A DNA stretch of 64,000 bases from Methanofollis tationis (GCF_013377755.1 NZ_JABXWR010000001.1:445104-509103); one strand, 5' to 3'. Counted from the first letter of the stretch, positions 9,084-18,139 are shown. Numbers and translations are program-made. The notes: a model not told the origin generated them from the sequence alone.

Positions 9084-9549
9084 GATGTAATTACAACACG
9101 TATTCAGGATTTAAAAATTTCTATCGGGACACCTCTCCTCAATCATAATAGAAACCTCAAATTGTGTCCTGAATCAATTTATCATGTCAATTAATCGTCA
9201 AATTTATACAATATCTTTTAAATTCCGTCCAAATCCAACGAAGCCCGATTTAAACCGATTTTAATCCTCCCAACTGCAGTACGCCCCTCTTATGCCCTCG
9301 ATTAGTTCTGCGCTCTATAATTGGTCAGATTTCAATTTGAATTGATTAAACGCGCAAGAAAAAGGAAAGAGAGAGTTTAATTTGGCCAAAATTGACAGAT
9401 TCTGTTTTAATTGGGCAAAAAGAGATTCATGAATCAATTTTTGGGGATAATACGTTTGTTCCTGTCAGATTCTGTTTAAATTGAAATCGGCCTCGACAGC
9501 ATTGAATTGAGTGTGAAAAATATAATAAAAAATATGTGTGCATCAAAGA
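9084..9549. other. AT-rich intergenic region with 70-bp-spaced repeats
   Basis: About 470 bp with no credible gene, far richer in A+T than the flanks. Three similar 20-bp segments of type CAGATTCTGTTTAAATTGA begin at 9326, 9396 and 9466, exactly 70 bp apart; the last two are close copies and the first is more diverged. Further ATCAATTT words occur at 9172 and 9433. The region lies upstream of the SpeD-like gene and beyond the 3' end of the aminopeptidase gene, so it is probably promoter or operator DNA of the former. Confidence 0.5.
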
Positions 9550-12405
9550 TCACATCTGTTCATCTGTGATGTCCCCGACTGGCCCCGGGTGCGGCAGGTC
9601 GGCGAGTTCAGGGGCCGGGCCGAAGGACCGGGTATACGCCGCCACCGCATGCGGTGCTCCATGGAGGAGACGCCGCGCCGTGTTGTACACGCTCGGTTGT
9701 TCCTGCGGGTCTGCGGCCCGCATGATCCGGAGGAGGACGGCGACGAGGGGGGCCTGATCGTCCTCTCCCATCTGATCGAGGGCGCCGAAGACCTCCAGCG
9801 CCCCGACGGTGTTGTACTCGTTGACCACGGCCAGCCCGGAGAGCACCTCGCCCAGGTACTCCCTCCCCTCCGCGGTCTCCAGGGACAGCACCCGGTTGCG
9901 GGCAAACCGTCCAAAAAGGGCACGCTGGTCGTTGGACTGTTCGATCCTGAAGGAGGGGGATGCCGCCGCCTTCCGTATCAGGGAGAGGGCGTCGGGCGCC
10001 CTGATCCCGGCTACGGCGGCAAGGAAGGTCTCCCATGAGACCAGGTCGCCCTCAGACCGCACCCTGAAGATCTCGAAGACCTCATCCCTGTCAGGTGCCG
10101 AAGAGTTCATATAGGCCGAAAACGCCGCGAGGCGATCGGTGGCATTCGTTGCGGTCTCGAACTGCTCCCTGATCAGGGTGCGGACCGGCGGGGTGTCGAG
10201 GGGGGCGAGCGTCTGGAGGATCAGGTTCTTCACCTGCCGCTCCTTTATCGCCGCAGGGCTCCGCCCCTCAGGAGCGACGGCGTACCTGCGGTAAAGATCG
10301 ACCAGCCCCTCCTGGTGCCGCCCGGCGATCCCCTGCAGGAGGCGCCGACGAGCCGTGTGGAGGAGCGTGTAGCGGTGGGCAAAACGCGGCTCTTCCACCG
10401 ACTCGAAGACCGTCAGGAACTGCCCGCCGGCGGCTGACATCAGGGACCGGTCCGCGATCAGGTCATAGTACAGGTCGCAGAACGCCGGCGACGGGACCGC
10501 ACCCGGATCCTCGAGGAGCCTGAGCATCTCGGCCCCGGCAAGCGACTGGAAGGCGCAGAACCTCCCGACGAGGTCGGTGTCGTGCCGGGCCCGGAGGTGC
10601 CGCTCGTCCGGGGTTGCGTCGTCGATCACCCGACCATAGAACGAGTAGCCCCGGTTTGCCGCGACAAAGGCCGGTGCGTCGACGTCCTCAAAGAGGATCT
10701 CCTCATGCCGCCCGGTGACCAGGTGCGTCGTTTCGGCACGGTCGCGCCCCTCCCTGTCCACGAGTGCCACGACAAACGGGAACGTCCACGGCTCAGCGCC
10801 TGCGGGTGTCTCCTGCTCGAGGGCGATCCTGCAGGTCCGGGCGTCCGGGTCATACTGGTGTGTCATCCTGACGACCGGAAACCCGGTCTGTTTCAGCCAG
10901 ACCCCTGCCATATCGTCGAAACGCCGGCCCGCGACCTCCTCAATCGCGTCGAGCCAGTCCTGCCGCGAGGCATTGCCGTGGGCGAAGCGTCGGTGGTAGC
11001 GATCGAGCGCCCGCGCGAAGGCCTCTTTTCCCATGAGGGTCTCGATCATCCTGACGAACTCCGGGGCCTTCACATAGGTGACGCCGGTGATCAGTTCGTT
11101 CGGGTCGTTGAAGCCGTCAGGCTCGATCGGCATGGCGGCGGCCCCTGCGTCGAGGGCGAACGTCCCGCCCTCAGGCGAGATCAGGTCGATAACCGTCTGG
11201 ATGCGGGCATAGTCCTCCCCGAAGAGGAAGCCGAAGTGGGCGTTCTCGATGTGCACGGTCACCGCCTCGTTGAGCCAGAGCTCGAACGGGCTCTTTCCGG
11301 TCACCTCAGAGCCGTTGAGGTTGTGGTAATACTCGTGGACCTTCACCCGCACCATATACTCGTAGGCATGGTCGGTCATCGCCGGGAAGGGCATGATCCG
11401 GTTGGTGGTGATCGTGGTGTTGCCGACGTTCTCCATCCCGCCGTAGTCCGAGTTCTGCATCCCGATCTCGCGGTAGACCGTCCCGGTGTAGGCGTAGCCC
11501 GGCACAATCGCCCGCACCCCCTCCGCGAGCGTCTCCCTCAGGGCGGCGAGGCGCTCTGCATCCCCGGCGTCTCTCGCCCGATCGCGTTCGTGGCAGAGGT
11601 CCCAGAATTTCTGGCGCAGGGGTGTGTCCTGATAACGTTCAGGCCCGGTGAAGAGGTACACCCAGAGGACGCCGTCTGCCAGCACCTCCAGCGCCTGCCG
11701 TGCGATCCCTTCGTTTGATCCCGGCGGCACGAGGAGTTCGAGGGTGAAGGTGCGGCCGTCCGGGTACTCGAAGGGCCGGGAGAACGTTGCATAGGTACCC
11801 ACGCCCAGGAAAAAGAGGTACGGGGCCATCGGGGTCGTGGTGTTGTCGTAGGTGATGGCGACCCGCCCGTTCCCGCACGGTTTTCTCTTGGAGAGGGCGT
11901 CGCCGTTTGAGATGATATTCGTATAGCGCCCGTCGGCGATGATCGTCGTCGTATAGGTGCATTTTGCCGTCATATCGTCGAAACACGGGACGATCCGCTG
12001 GAACCCCCACTGCTGGCACTGGGTGATCTGGGTCGGCGGCGCACCGGCCGGGGTCTCGTCATAGTAGAGCCCTTCGAGGATATGGCTGGACGGGTGGCAG
12101 CGGGTGCGGGTGGCGAGGTGGAGTTCGGTGCCGGGAAGCAGGGGTGCGTCGAAGGTAAAGGAGAGGCGATGATTTTTTCGGTCATATCTGACCGCCGCCG
12201 GGTAGTCCTCGCACTGTGCGGCAAGCACCTCGAGGCTCCGGGCATTGAGGTCGAGGGAGGAGATGGGTGCGTCCTTCACCCGCACCTGCATCCGCGAGGC
12301 GACCTCGGTATGGTCGTCCCGGACCGAGAAGGTGAGGTCCATATGGATGACGTCGACCGGTAGTTCTCCAAAATCTTCAGGATAATATGTGAAAAGGCGT
12401 GTCAT
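9550..12405 (-). CDS. M1-family zinc aminopeptidase
   Basis: A 951-aa aminopeptidase N-type enzyme. The substrate-recognition exopeptidase motif appears as GGMENVG and the zinc site as HEYYH followed 18 residues later by the third ligand Glu (ELWLNEAV), with the usual N-terminal beta domain before and a long helical C-terminal domain after. It would remove N-terminal residues from peptides, perhaps those released by the proteasome. No signal peptide is visible. A TTG three codons upstream (12414) opens the longer frame; ATG at 12405 is preferred. It is last in the co-directional set that begins with the HAMP protein. Confidence 0.92.
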   Translation of the reverse strand: MTRLFTYYPEDFGELPVDVIHMDLTFSVRDDHTEVASRMQVRVKDAPISSLDLNARSLEVLAAQCEDYPAAVRYDRKNHRLSFTFDAPLLPGTELHLATRTRCHPSSHILEGLYYDETPAGAPPTQITQCQQWGFQRIVPCFDDMTAKCTYTTTIIADGRYTNIISNGDALSKRKPCGNGRVAITYDNTTTPMAPYLFFLGVGTYATFSRPFEYPDGRTFTLELLVPPGSNEGIARQALEVLADGVLWVYLFTGPERYQDTPLRQKFWDLCHERDRARDAGDAERLAALRETLAEGVRAIVPGYAYTGTVYREIGMQNSDYGGMENVGNTTITTNRIMPFPAMTDHAYEYMVRVKVHEYYHNLNGSEVTGKSPFELWLNEAVTVHIENAHFGFLFGEDYARIQTVIDLISPEGGTFALDAGAAAMPIEPDGFNDPNELITGVTYVKAPEFVRMIETLMGKEAFARALDRYHRRFAHGNASRQDWLDAIEEVAGRRFDDMAGVWLKQTGFPVVRMTHQYDPDARTCRIALEQETPAGAEPWTFPFVVALVDREGRDRAETTHLVTGRHEEILFEDVDAPAFVAANRGYSFYGRVIDDATPDERHLRARHDTDLVGRFCAFQSLAGAEMLRLLEDPGAVPSPAFCDLYYDLIADRSLMSAAGGQFLTVFESVEEPRFAHRYTLLHTARRRLLQGIAGRHQEGLVDLYRRYAVAPEGRSPAAIKERQVKNLILQTLAPLDTPPVRTLIREQFETATNATDRLAAFSAYMNSSAPDRDEVFEIFRVRSEGDLVSWETFLAAVAGIRAPDALSLIRKAAASPSFRIEQSNDQRALFGRFARNRVLSLETAEGREYLGEVLSGLAVVNEYNTVGALEVFGALDQMGEDDQAPLVAVLLRIMRAADPQEQPSVYNTARRLLHGAPHAVAAYTRSFGPAPELADLPHPGPVGDITDEQM

Positions 12406-12438
12406 CGGTTTCAAGTCAGAATAGGCCCCGATACCGGA

Positions 12439-13134
12439 TTATCTTTCCGGCATGATGGCGGCGAGCATCGACCTGACCCGGCCGATCGGGATGCCTCCCT
12501 CGGCAAGGACGCAGACCGCCCCTTCCTCAGTCGGGGCGGCGATAAGTACTCCATCTGGTGTTTCGAGGATCACGCCGGAGAACGCCCCGGCGTGCATGGC
12601 CCCGGCAAGGGTCCGGGCTGATTCGATCGCTGCGAGAACCCTGCTGCAGGCAAGGCCGGCAGGGCGGGAGCCCGAGATGACGTGGAGGTCTGTACCCCGG
12701 CACTCCGCCACCATCAAAACGCCTGCTTCTGGCCTGAGGGCCGGCGGGGATGAGACCGGGGGCGCGGCAGGAGGCGCCCTGGTCGGGGGCGGGGGAATGT
12801 CCCGGGTCGGCCTGTCCGGGTCGTGGATCGGGACGCCGTGGTCGCGGCACCATGCCGCCGCCCGGTCAAACTCCTCTTCGGTGTATTTGCAGAGCGAAAA
12901 TTTCACCGCGTCCTGCGAGAGCAGGTATTCCTTTGCTGCGTTGCCGCGAAGGGTGATGCTCCCGTGCCTGAAACAGTACGCCAGCGCCTCGCCCCGCCTG
13001 ATCAGCATGAACCCCTCGCCTTCCTGGACGAAAATCCGCACTTTTCCGAGAAACCGTGCAGTATGCGAGTAGACCCATGAGAGCGGGGCCTCCATCATGC
13101 CAAGGCTGGTCCCTTCGGGGAGTGTGGCTGTCAT
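12439..13134 (-). CDS. Two-domain signalling protein with C-terminal roadblock/LC7-like domain
   Basis: A 231-aa protein in three parts: an N-terminal domain (about 1-105) containing FLGKVRIFVQEGEGFMLIRR, reminiscent of DUF2226/DUF4388-type domains; a Pro-rich linker (about 110-135); and a C-terminal region with the alternating pattern of a roadblock/LC7 fold (GVILETPDGVLIAAP). Its ATG overlaps the stop of the preceding roadblock gene by four bases (ATGA), so the two are translationally coupled. Roadblock proteins act as small-GTPase regulators or scaffolds; no GTPase lies nearby. Domain names are by eye. Confidence 0.6.
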   Translation of the reverse strand: MTATLPEGTSLGMMEAPLSWVYSHTARFLGKVRIFVQEGEGFMLIRRGEALAYCFRHGSITLRGNAAKEYLLSQDAVKFSLCKYTEEEFDRAAAWCRDHGVPIHDPDRPTRDIPPPPTRAPPAAPPVSSPPALRPEAGVLMVAECRGTDLHVISGSRPAGLACSRVLAAIESARTLAGAMHAGAFSGVILETPDGVLIAAPTEEGAVCVLAEGGIPIGRVRSMLAAIMPER

Positions 13135-13469
13135 ATCACCGATGCGATAAGGTCGAGGTTCTTCTTCATCTCGTAGCGGACACGCCCGGGATTGGCGCCG
13201 GGTTCGAGGAGGACGGCGAGGACGTCGTCGCCGGGGAGGGGCATCATGAGCAGGACGCCGCCGCCCGCCTCGATGAGGACGCCAGCAAACCCGTCCGCCC
13301 CGAGGTCTCCTGCAAGGCCGTTCCAGGAGACCGACGCCGCCGGGATGAGGGGGGCCGCCGCTTTCCAGTCGGCGGCGCCCGCCTCCCCGCGCACCCGGCC
13401 GTCGGGTCCAGCGACGCAGGCGCCGATTGCCCCTGCAATCAGAAGTTTGCCAAGTGCGAAGGTGAGCAT
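13131..13469 (-). CDS. Roadblock/LC7-like (MglB-type) protein
   Basis: A 112-aa protein starting at the ATG at 13469; the longer open frame only adds Arg-rich, non-conserved sequence overlapping the gene before it. The pattern GKLLIAGAIGACVAGPDGRV then FAGVLIEAGGGVLLMMPLPGDDVLAVLLEPG is that of a single roadblock domain, which forms dimers. It begins 10 bp after the 75-aa gene and overlaps the next gene by four bases. It probably partners the downstream fused roadblock protein as a heterodimer (inference). Confidence 0.6.
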   Translation of the reverse strand: MLTFALGKLLIAGAIGACVAGPDGRVRGEAGAADWKAAAPLIPAASVSWNGLAGDLGADGFAGVLIEAGGGVLLMMPLPGDDVLAVLLEPGANPGRVRYEMKKNLDLIASVI

Positions 13470-13479
13470 ACCGACCGTC

Positions 13480-13707
13480 CTATGCCTGCAGGGCGAGGAT
13501 GTCCTGCCTGATCCGTGCGGCGACGTTCTCGCCGAGCGCCGGTCCGACCGCCCGATGGCAGGCCTCCGCAAGCGCCGGCAGATCGGCGGGGGTGAGGTCT
13601 GCGGGGCTTTTGCCCAGAGACTTCTTCGTGCACCTGGAGAGCACGATCCCGGCCGAAGGGCCGAGGTCTTCCCTGAGGACCGCAGTCAAACGCTCGTTCA
13701 GCGCCAT
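13480..13707 (-). CDS. Small helical protein of unknown function (75 aa)
   Basis: Not recognised. It starts at ATG 13707, preceded by GAGAGGAGACGGC, a good ribosome-binding site; earlier codons in the frame overlap the HAMP gene and look non-coding. The protein is predicted mostly helical with one Cys (SRCTKK), containing LRKD-type segment LREDLGPSAGIV. It lies 11 bp after the HAMP gene and 10 bp before the roadblock gene, so it is probably a soluble component of that signalling set, possibly an adaptor between the membrane protein and the roadblock proteins (inference). Confidence 0.6.
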   Translation of the reverse strand: MALNERLTAVLREDLGPSAGIVLSRCTKKSLGKSPADLTPADLPALAEACHRAVGPALGENVAARIRQDILALQA

Positions 13708-13718
13708 GCCGTCTCCTC

Positions 13719-14141
13719 TCACTCGCCCTCTTCCCGCGAGAGCGCATCCAGGATCTTGTAGGAGTTGATCATCCTGTTGAACGAGGAGGCAAGATCCCCG
13801 ATCTCGTCGTTGGTCATCACGTGCACCTCGGAGTTCTTCAGGTCGCCCATGGAGACCGAGCGTGCGACTTCTGAGAGCTGGGTGATGGGGCTTGTGATGC
13901 TGCTTGCAAGGAAGAAGCTCCACATCACCACGATGGAGAGCGTCACGAGCGTCAGGAGGAAGATCGTCGCTGGCAGACCGATGCTTGACACGATGCCGCC
14001 TGTGTCGCCGGCCGCCATGAGACCGATCAGGGCGATCGGGATCACCGCTACAAAGAGCATGCTCACGAAGAGCTTGTAGAATATGGGGATCTGGAGTGTC
14101 AGACTCCTCTCCGCCGTACCTGTCCGGGCCATTCCATCCAT
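13719..14141 (-). CDS. Short membrane protein with HAMP domain and no output domain
   Basis: A 140-aa protein with two membrane segments (about 20-43 and 52-78) and a HAMP domain (about 78-130: SSITSPITQLSEVARSVSMGDL, then NDEIGDLASSFNRMI). The loop between the membrane segments is only about ten residues, so there is no extracellular sensor, and nothing follows HAMP that could be a kinase, cyclase or methyl-accepting domain. It heads the set of co-directional genes with two roadblock-like proteins. GAATATTTAAATTC lies about 28 bp before the ATG, suggesting a leaderless transcript. Confidence 0.85.
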   Translation of the reverse strand: MDGMARTGTAERSLTLQIPIFYKLFVSMLFVAVIPIALIGLMAAGDTGGIVSSIGLPATIFLLTLVTLSIVVMWSFFLASSITSPITQLSEVARSVSMGDLKNSEVHVMTNDEIGDLASSFNRMINSYKILDALSREEGE

Positions 14142-14162
14142 GCAGGGTTATTATCGCAGTCA

Positions 14163-14176
14163 GAATTTAAATATTC
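14163..14176 (-). promoter_or_regulatory. TATA box for the HAMP/roadblock operon
   Basis: GAATATTTAAATTC in the sense of the operon is a near-palindromic archaeal TATA box whose centre is about 28 bp from the ATG at 14141. This spacing predicts transcription starting at or beside the start codon. Confidence 0.6.
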
Positions 14177-14455
14177 TCTTTTTTATTTATCCGGTATGGT
14201 CAATTCAAAGTTAAATTAAAAATAATTTTTGGCGATCCACCCCTCGTCGCCGGGCATCATCAGGGAAATTGCGCGGCGGGTGAGTACGGAAATGCAGGAT
14301 CACGGGAAAAAATCGCCAGAGCAGGCGCAATAGGGGGCACAGCCTTTTCTGACGCGCCCCTTCGGTGCCGGGGGTGGATGCGTGGCGACTGAACGGTGCC
14401 GTCATGATGCCCGGGCTGATAGTATCGATCGCAGAAAAACCCTCTGAAGAAGAAG
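14177..14455. other. Intergenic region without recognised gene
   Basis: About 280 bp between the HAMP-operon promoter and tRNA-Leu(CAG). A 64-codon open frame on the minus strand (14211-14405) has no ribosome-binding site and no recognisable product. Nothing else was identified. Confidence 0.4.
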
Positions 14456-14540
14456 TGCGAGGAGCCGGATTCGAACCGGCGAACGCCTGCGCGAATAGGC
14501 CCTGAACCTATCGCCTTTGACCTGGCTCGGCAATCCTCGC
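14456..14540 (-). tRNA. tRNA-Leu (anticodon CAG)
   Basis: An 85-nt type II tRNA. GCGAGGA at the 5' end pairs with the 3' CCTCGC, followed by discriminator A; the anticodon arm is ATAGG-TTCAGGG-CCTAT with CAG in the loop; the T arm contains GGTTCGAATCC. The long variable arm (GCGCAGGCGTTCGC region) is typical of leucine and serine tRNAs. CCA is not encoded. No intron is present. Confidence 0.95.
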
Positions 14541-14834
14541 GTGTAGGTGGTGCGTCTTGAGAGCGGAGCCCTGTGTTTGGGGCACCCTTGCGCCTATAAC
14601 AGTTGGCACTCCTCTGAAATAAAGATATGCCCCCTCCCTGAGAGATCGGCGGTTATCCGCCAGCCATCGGGCACCCGGGTTTCCGGCCGCACAGGACACC
14701 CCCGCGCACGGGATCGGGATGGAGATCCTGTTTTCTCCTGAAAAGCGCCGGGAATATGAGCAATTGGGGAGGATACTTCGTATCATAAAGGCTTCCCGTT
14801 AGTATTATAGTCCGGCGAGATGCACGTATATATA
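14541..14834. other. Intergenic region before tbp
   Basis: No gene is evident. It must hold the promoters of tRNA-Leu(CAG) (minus) and tbp (plus). For tbp, AGTATTATAG at 14801-14810 sits about 28 bp before the ATG at 14835. A second AT-rich word, TATATA, lies directly against that ATG and is too close to be its own TATA box. Confidence 0.4.
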
Positions 14835-15389
14835 ATGGATGATTCAAGGTACGAGTCGCTTAAGGTCGAAAATATCGTTGCATCGGGTGTTATTGCCGAC
14901 TCCATCGACCTTGGTGAGGTTTCCAAAAAGATCCCCAACTGTGAACTGAATACCAAGCGCTTCCCGGGCGCCGTCTACCGGATCGAAAAGCCAAAGATCG
15001 CCTCGCTCATCTTCTCTTCAGGAAAAGTGGTCCTCACCGGGATCCGGAAGAAAGAGGATCTCTACGAAGGCCTCAGTCTCATTGTCCAGTCCTTAAAGGA
15101 GGCCGGCGTCGACACCTTCGACGAACCGAAGGTCGGGATCACCAATATCGTCTGCTCGTACGACATCGGCCGGTACATCAACCTCAATAAGGTCGTCATC
15201 ACCTTGAACCTCGAGAACATCGAGTACGAGCCCGAGCAGTTCCCCGGTCTCGTCTACCGGATCAAAGACCCGAAGATCGTGGCCCTTCTCTTCTCATCCG
15301 GGAAGATCATCCTCACCGGCGGGAAGACCATTGAGGATATCAAGCGCGGGCTTGACTTCCTCGAGCAGAAACTCGAAAGCATTCTGTGA
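14835..15389 (+). CDS. tbp: TATA-box binding protein
   Basis: A 184-aa general transcription factor made of two direct repeats of the saddle-shaped TBP fold: FPGAVYRIEKPKIASLIFSSGK in repeat 1 and FPGLVYRIKDPKIVALLFSSGK in repeat 2, each with the GKxVLTG strand following. It recruits TFB and RNA polymerase to TATA boxes. The ATG at 14835 gives the typical archaeal length; an upstream in-frame ATG at 14820 would add five residues. The acidic C-terminal tail common in halophiles is absent. It is convergent with lhr, with 5 bp between stops. Confidence 0.97.
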   Translation: MDDSRYESLKVENIVASGVIADSIDLGEVSKKIPNCELNTKRFPGAVYRIEKPKIASLIFSSGKVVLTGIRKKEDLYEGLSLIVQSLKEAGVDTFDEPKVGITNIVCSYDIGRYINLNKVVITLNLENIEYEPEQFPGLVYRIKDPKIVALLFSSGKIILTGGKTIEDIKRGLDFLEQKLESIL

Positions 15390-15394
15390 TAGGA

Positions 15395-18139
15395 TCACCA
15401 GAAACGGCGGGTGAGGACGTAGTTCCTCTCCGCTTTCAGGATCTCCCGGTAGAACGCATCCCCATCTTTCGCTTTTGCACAGATCCGTGCCGCCGTATCA
15501 GGGCCGACCCCCCGCGCCGCAAGGGCGGTGACCGCCGTTTTTCCGTAGGATAAGACGAGGTTGGCGTTCTTGAGCATGCGGTCCTCGACGGCGTGCTCCT
15601 CGGCCGTCTTCTCCTTCTTCTTTGCGATAGCGATCTGCTCCTCCTCCCAGGGCTTGAGGGCGGCGACAAGCCGCGCCGAGCAGAGGGGGCACTGCGGCGG
15701 GTCGGGCACCCGCTCCACCTTTGTCCTGCTCTTCCAGTTCTTGCAGTGCATGCAGAAGAGGACCACGCCGTCGCCCGAGAGGCGTCGCTTCAGGGTCGAG
15801 ATCACCGCCTGGTCGGCGGTGGGCGGCGGGATCATGTCGCGGGAGGAGGAGAGGCCGTCGGCCCCGAGGACCGAGAGGGGGCCGAGATGGATCGCCACCT
15901 CGCCGGCCTGCACGGCCCTGAAGACCTCGCCCGCGGCCTCCACGTCCATGTAGTCCCTGAAGAGTTCGCTGTAGGCCTCGTCCTGCACGACCGTCCCGTC
16001 GAAGGTCTGGAGAAGGCGGTGGAGGCTGATGCGCTCGTAGTCGGCGTCGGCATCGATCGCCCCGAACTTCTTTGCCACCTGCACCAGCTTCCACTTGAAG
16101 AGCGCCGTCCGTCTGAGGGCGAGGCGGAGGATCCCGCCGATGTGGGCCGGGTCGGTGGCGAGGAGGAGGTCCCTGATATCGGCCGCCCGGATCTGCCGCG
16201 GCAGGCGCAGCATTGCCCGGTACGCCCCGGTCTCGATCCCGACCGTGGTGCCGTGGCGCGCCGAGATCAGGATGGACAGGACGCGCGCGATCGTCTCGTT
16301 TGCCCGGTGACCGGCGCAGATGTTGCAGACCACGCCGTCGTCGGCGTTCTCGAGGGTGATCAGCCGGTCGGTCGGGACCGGCGTCCTGTTCCTGTCCATC
16401 TCCTGCAGGTAGCCTTCGGCATACCTGACCGCGTCGGCGTTCTCCGTATAGGCGGCGAGGTCTCGGCTCCGCCGCAATGCCCCCACCTCCTGCGCCACCG
16501 CATACGGCACCGGGATCTGCTCGCCCTCCCATGAGGGCAGTTCCCCTTTCGCCTCCTTTGCCGGTTCGACGGTGAGTCGCCCTTCCTCGAAGTCGAGCAC
16601 CCGCCAGAGCTGCCCCTTGGTGACGAAGACCGCCCCGGTCTGGACGAAGCCCAGGACAAAGGACTCGTCCAGGGTGCCGACCGTCCGCCTGGTGACGATA
16701 TCGAAGACCGGCACCTTCCGCTCGTCGTGGATCATCGAGAGGTTCGCCGAGAGATAGACGCGGGCCCGCCCGGTGGTGACGATCCGCAGGGCCTCGCCCT
16801 CCCCCTCCAGCCTGATGAGGCGGTGCTGCACCATCTGCTCGCAGACGGCCCGCAGGAGGTCTTCGGCCCCGGCAAAGCAGCCCGAGCGCTGGACAATCTC
16901 GAGGGTCCGGGCGAACGCGATCTCGCCGTACTCCACGGCGATGGCGGCGACGGCGTTCGCCAGCACATCGGCCGCATTCGTATAGGGCCGCACCGGCTCG
17001 ATCTCGTTTGCACGTGCCCTTCTGATGATCACGAGGGCCTCCAGAAGGTCGTCGAACCCGGTGGCAAGCACGGTGCCCCGCGAGATCGAGAAGAGGTGGT
17101 GACCGGCCCGCCCGACCCGTTGCACGAGGCGTGCGACCTCGCGGGGGCTGCCGAACTGGACCACGTGCCCGATATGCCCGATATCGATACCGAGCTCCAT
17201 CGAGGAGGTGCAGATGAGGGCACGCAACGCCCCGGCCCTGAACCTATCCTCGGCGTCGACCCGCACCTCCTTCGAGAGCGAACCGTGGTGCACCTCGATG
17301 TCCCCCCGCTCGATCAGGGCGTGGCCCAGGGCCTCGGCGGTCACCCGGGTGTTTACGAAGACCAGGGACGAGTCTTCGGCGTCGATCATCTCCTCGACGC
17401 AGCGGGTCTGCTTTGAAAATTCGCTCCCGCAGAACCGCACCGCGAGGTCGAGCCCTTTTGCCACCGGGACCTCGACCAGGGTGAAGGGCCGGTCGCCGCA
17501 GAGGTACCGGCCGATATCCTCCGGGTTGCCGACCGTCGCCGAGAGCCCGATCCGCTGGAACTCCCCGGCGTGCTCGCGCAGCCGTTCGAGGGCGACGGCG
17601 AGCTGCGCCCCGCGTTTGCTCCCGGCGAGTTCGTGGATCTCGTCGACGACGACGTGTCTGACCCCCTCAAGGTGTGCCCTGAGGCGTTTGCCCATGAAGA
17701 GGGCCTGCACCGTCTCCGGGGTCGTGATCAGGAGGTCGGGCGGGGAGAGCGCCTGTTTGCGCCTGACGTTCTGCGGGGTGTCGCCGTGGCGCACCCCGAC
17801 GGTGAGCCCGAGTCTGGCGCACCACCACTCCAGGCGTCCCAGGATGTCGCGGTTGAGGGCGCGCAGGGGGGTGATGTAGAGCGCCCGAAACCCGGTCCCC
17901 CCCTCGGAGAGGAGGGCGTTGAAGACCGGAAACATGGCGCTCTCGGTCTTTCCGGTGCCGGTCGGGGCGATGAGGACGATGTTTTCTCCGGCGAGAAGCG
18001 GCGGGATGGCGCGCTGCTGCGCCTCTGAGAGGTCGGTAAACCCCCGTTCGTCGATGAGCGCCCGCACCCGGGGGTCGAGGAGGTCACGCGCAGCGCTGTT
18101 CCCTGATCTCTTTGAGCCGTCCGATATAGGTCCCGTCAC
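15395..18139 (-). CDS. lhr: Lhr-type superfamily 2 DNA helicase
   Basis: A 914-aa ATP-dependent helicase. N-terminal RecA domain with Q-motif region (FTDLSEAQQRAIPPL), Walker A APTGTGKTES, DEIH in the Walker B motif and SATVGNP (motif III); the second RecA domain holds TSSMELGIDIGHI and VQRVGRAGH (motifs V-VI). The long C-terminal Lhr extension contains a CMHC...CPLC pair that may bind zinc. Such helicases act in DNA repair and replication restart. GTG at 18139 with GAGGTG seven bases upstream is the best start and lies inside the phosphoesterase gene; the longer open frame upstream of it is antisense-like noise. Confidence 0.9.
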   Translation of the reverse strand: MTGPISDGSKRSGNSAARDLLDPRVRALIDERGFTDLSEAQQRAIPPLLAGENIVLIAPTGTGKTESAMFPVFNALLSEGGTGFRALYITPLRALNRDILGRLEWWCARLGLTVGVRHGDTPQNVRRKQALSPPDLLITTPETVQALFMGKRLRAHLEGVRHVVVDEIHELAGSKRGAQLAVALERLREHAGEFQRIGLSATVGNPEDIGRYLCGDRPFTLVEVPVAKGLDLAVRFCGSEFSKQTRCVEEMIDAEDSSLVFVNTRVTAEALGHALIERGDIEVHHGSLSKEVRVDAEDRFRAGALRALICTSSMELGIDIGHIGHVVQFGSPREVARLVQRVGRAGHHLFSISRGTVLATGFDDLLEALVIIRRARANEIEPVRPYTNAADVLANAVAAIAVEYGEIAFARTLEIVQRSGCFAGAEDLLRAVCEQMVQHRLIRLEGEGEALRIVTTGRARVYLSANLSMIHDERKVPVFDIVTRRTVGTLDESFVLGFVQTGAVFVTKGQLWRVLDFEEGRLTVEPAKEAKGELPSWEGEQIPVPYAVAQEVGALRRSRDLAAYTENADAVRYAEGYLQEMDRNRTPVPTDRLITLENADDGVVCNICAGHRANETIARVLSILISARHGTTVGIETGAYRAMLRLPRQIRAADIRDLLLATDPAHIGGILRLALRRTALFKWKLVQVAKKFGAIDADADYERISLHRLLQTFDGTVVQDEAYSELFRDYMDVEAAGEVFRAVQAGEVAIHLGPLSVLGADGLSSSRDMIPPPTADQAVISTLKRRLSGDGVVLFCMHCKNWKSRTKVERVPDPPQCPLCSARLVAALKPWEEEQIAIAKKKEKTAEEHAVEDRMLKNANLVLSYGKTAVTALAARGVGPDTAARICAKAKDGDAFYREILKAERNYVLTRRFW

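Noticed and set aside
9326-9486. Regular repeats as a CRISPR array
   Set aside because: Only three units, only about 20 bp conserved, the first is diverged, and no cas gene is in the window.
14281-14345. Similarity between the minus strand here and 25415-25470 (TGCCCCCTAT and TCTGGCG words)
   Set aside because: Only about 25 of 32 positions match, one side lies at the end of a gene, and no shared structure follows; chance similarity in GC-rich DNA is adequate.
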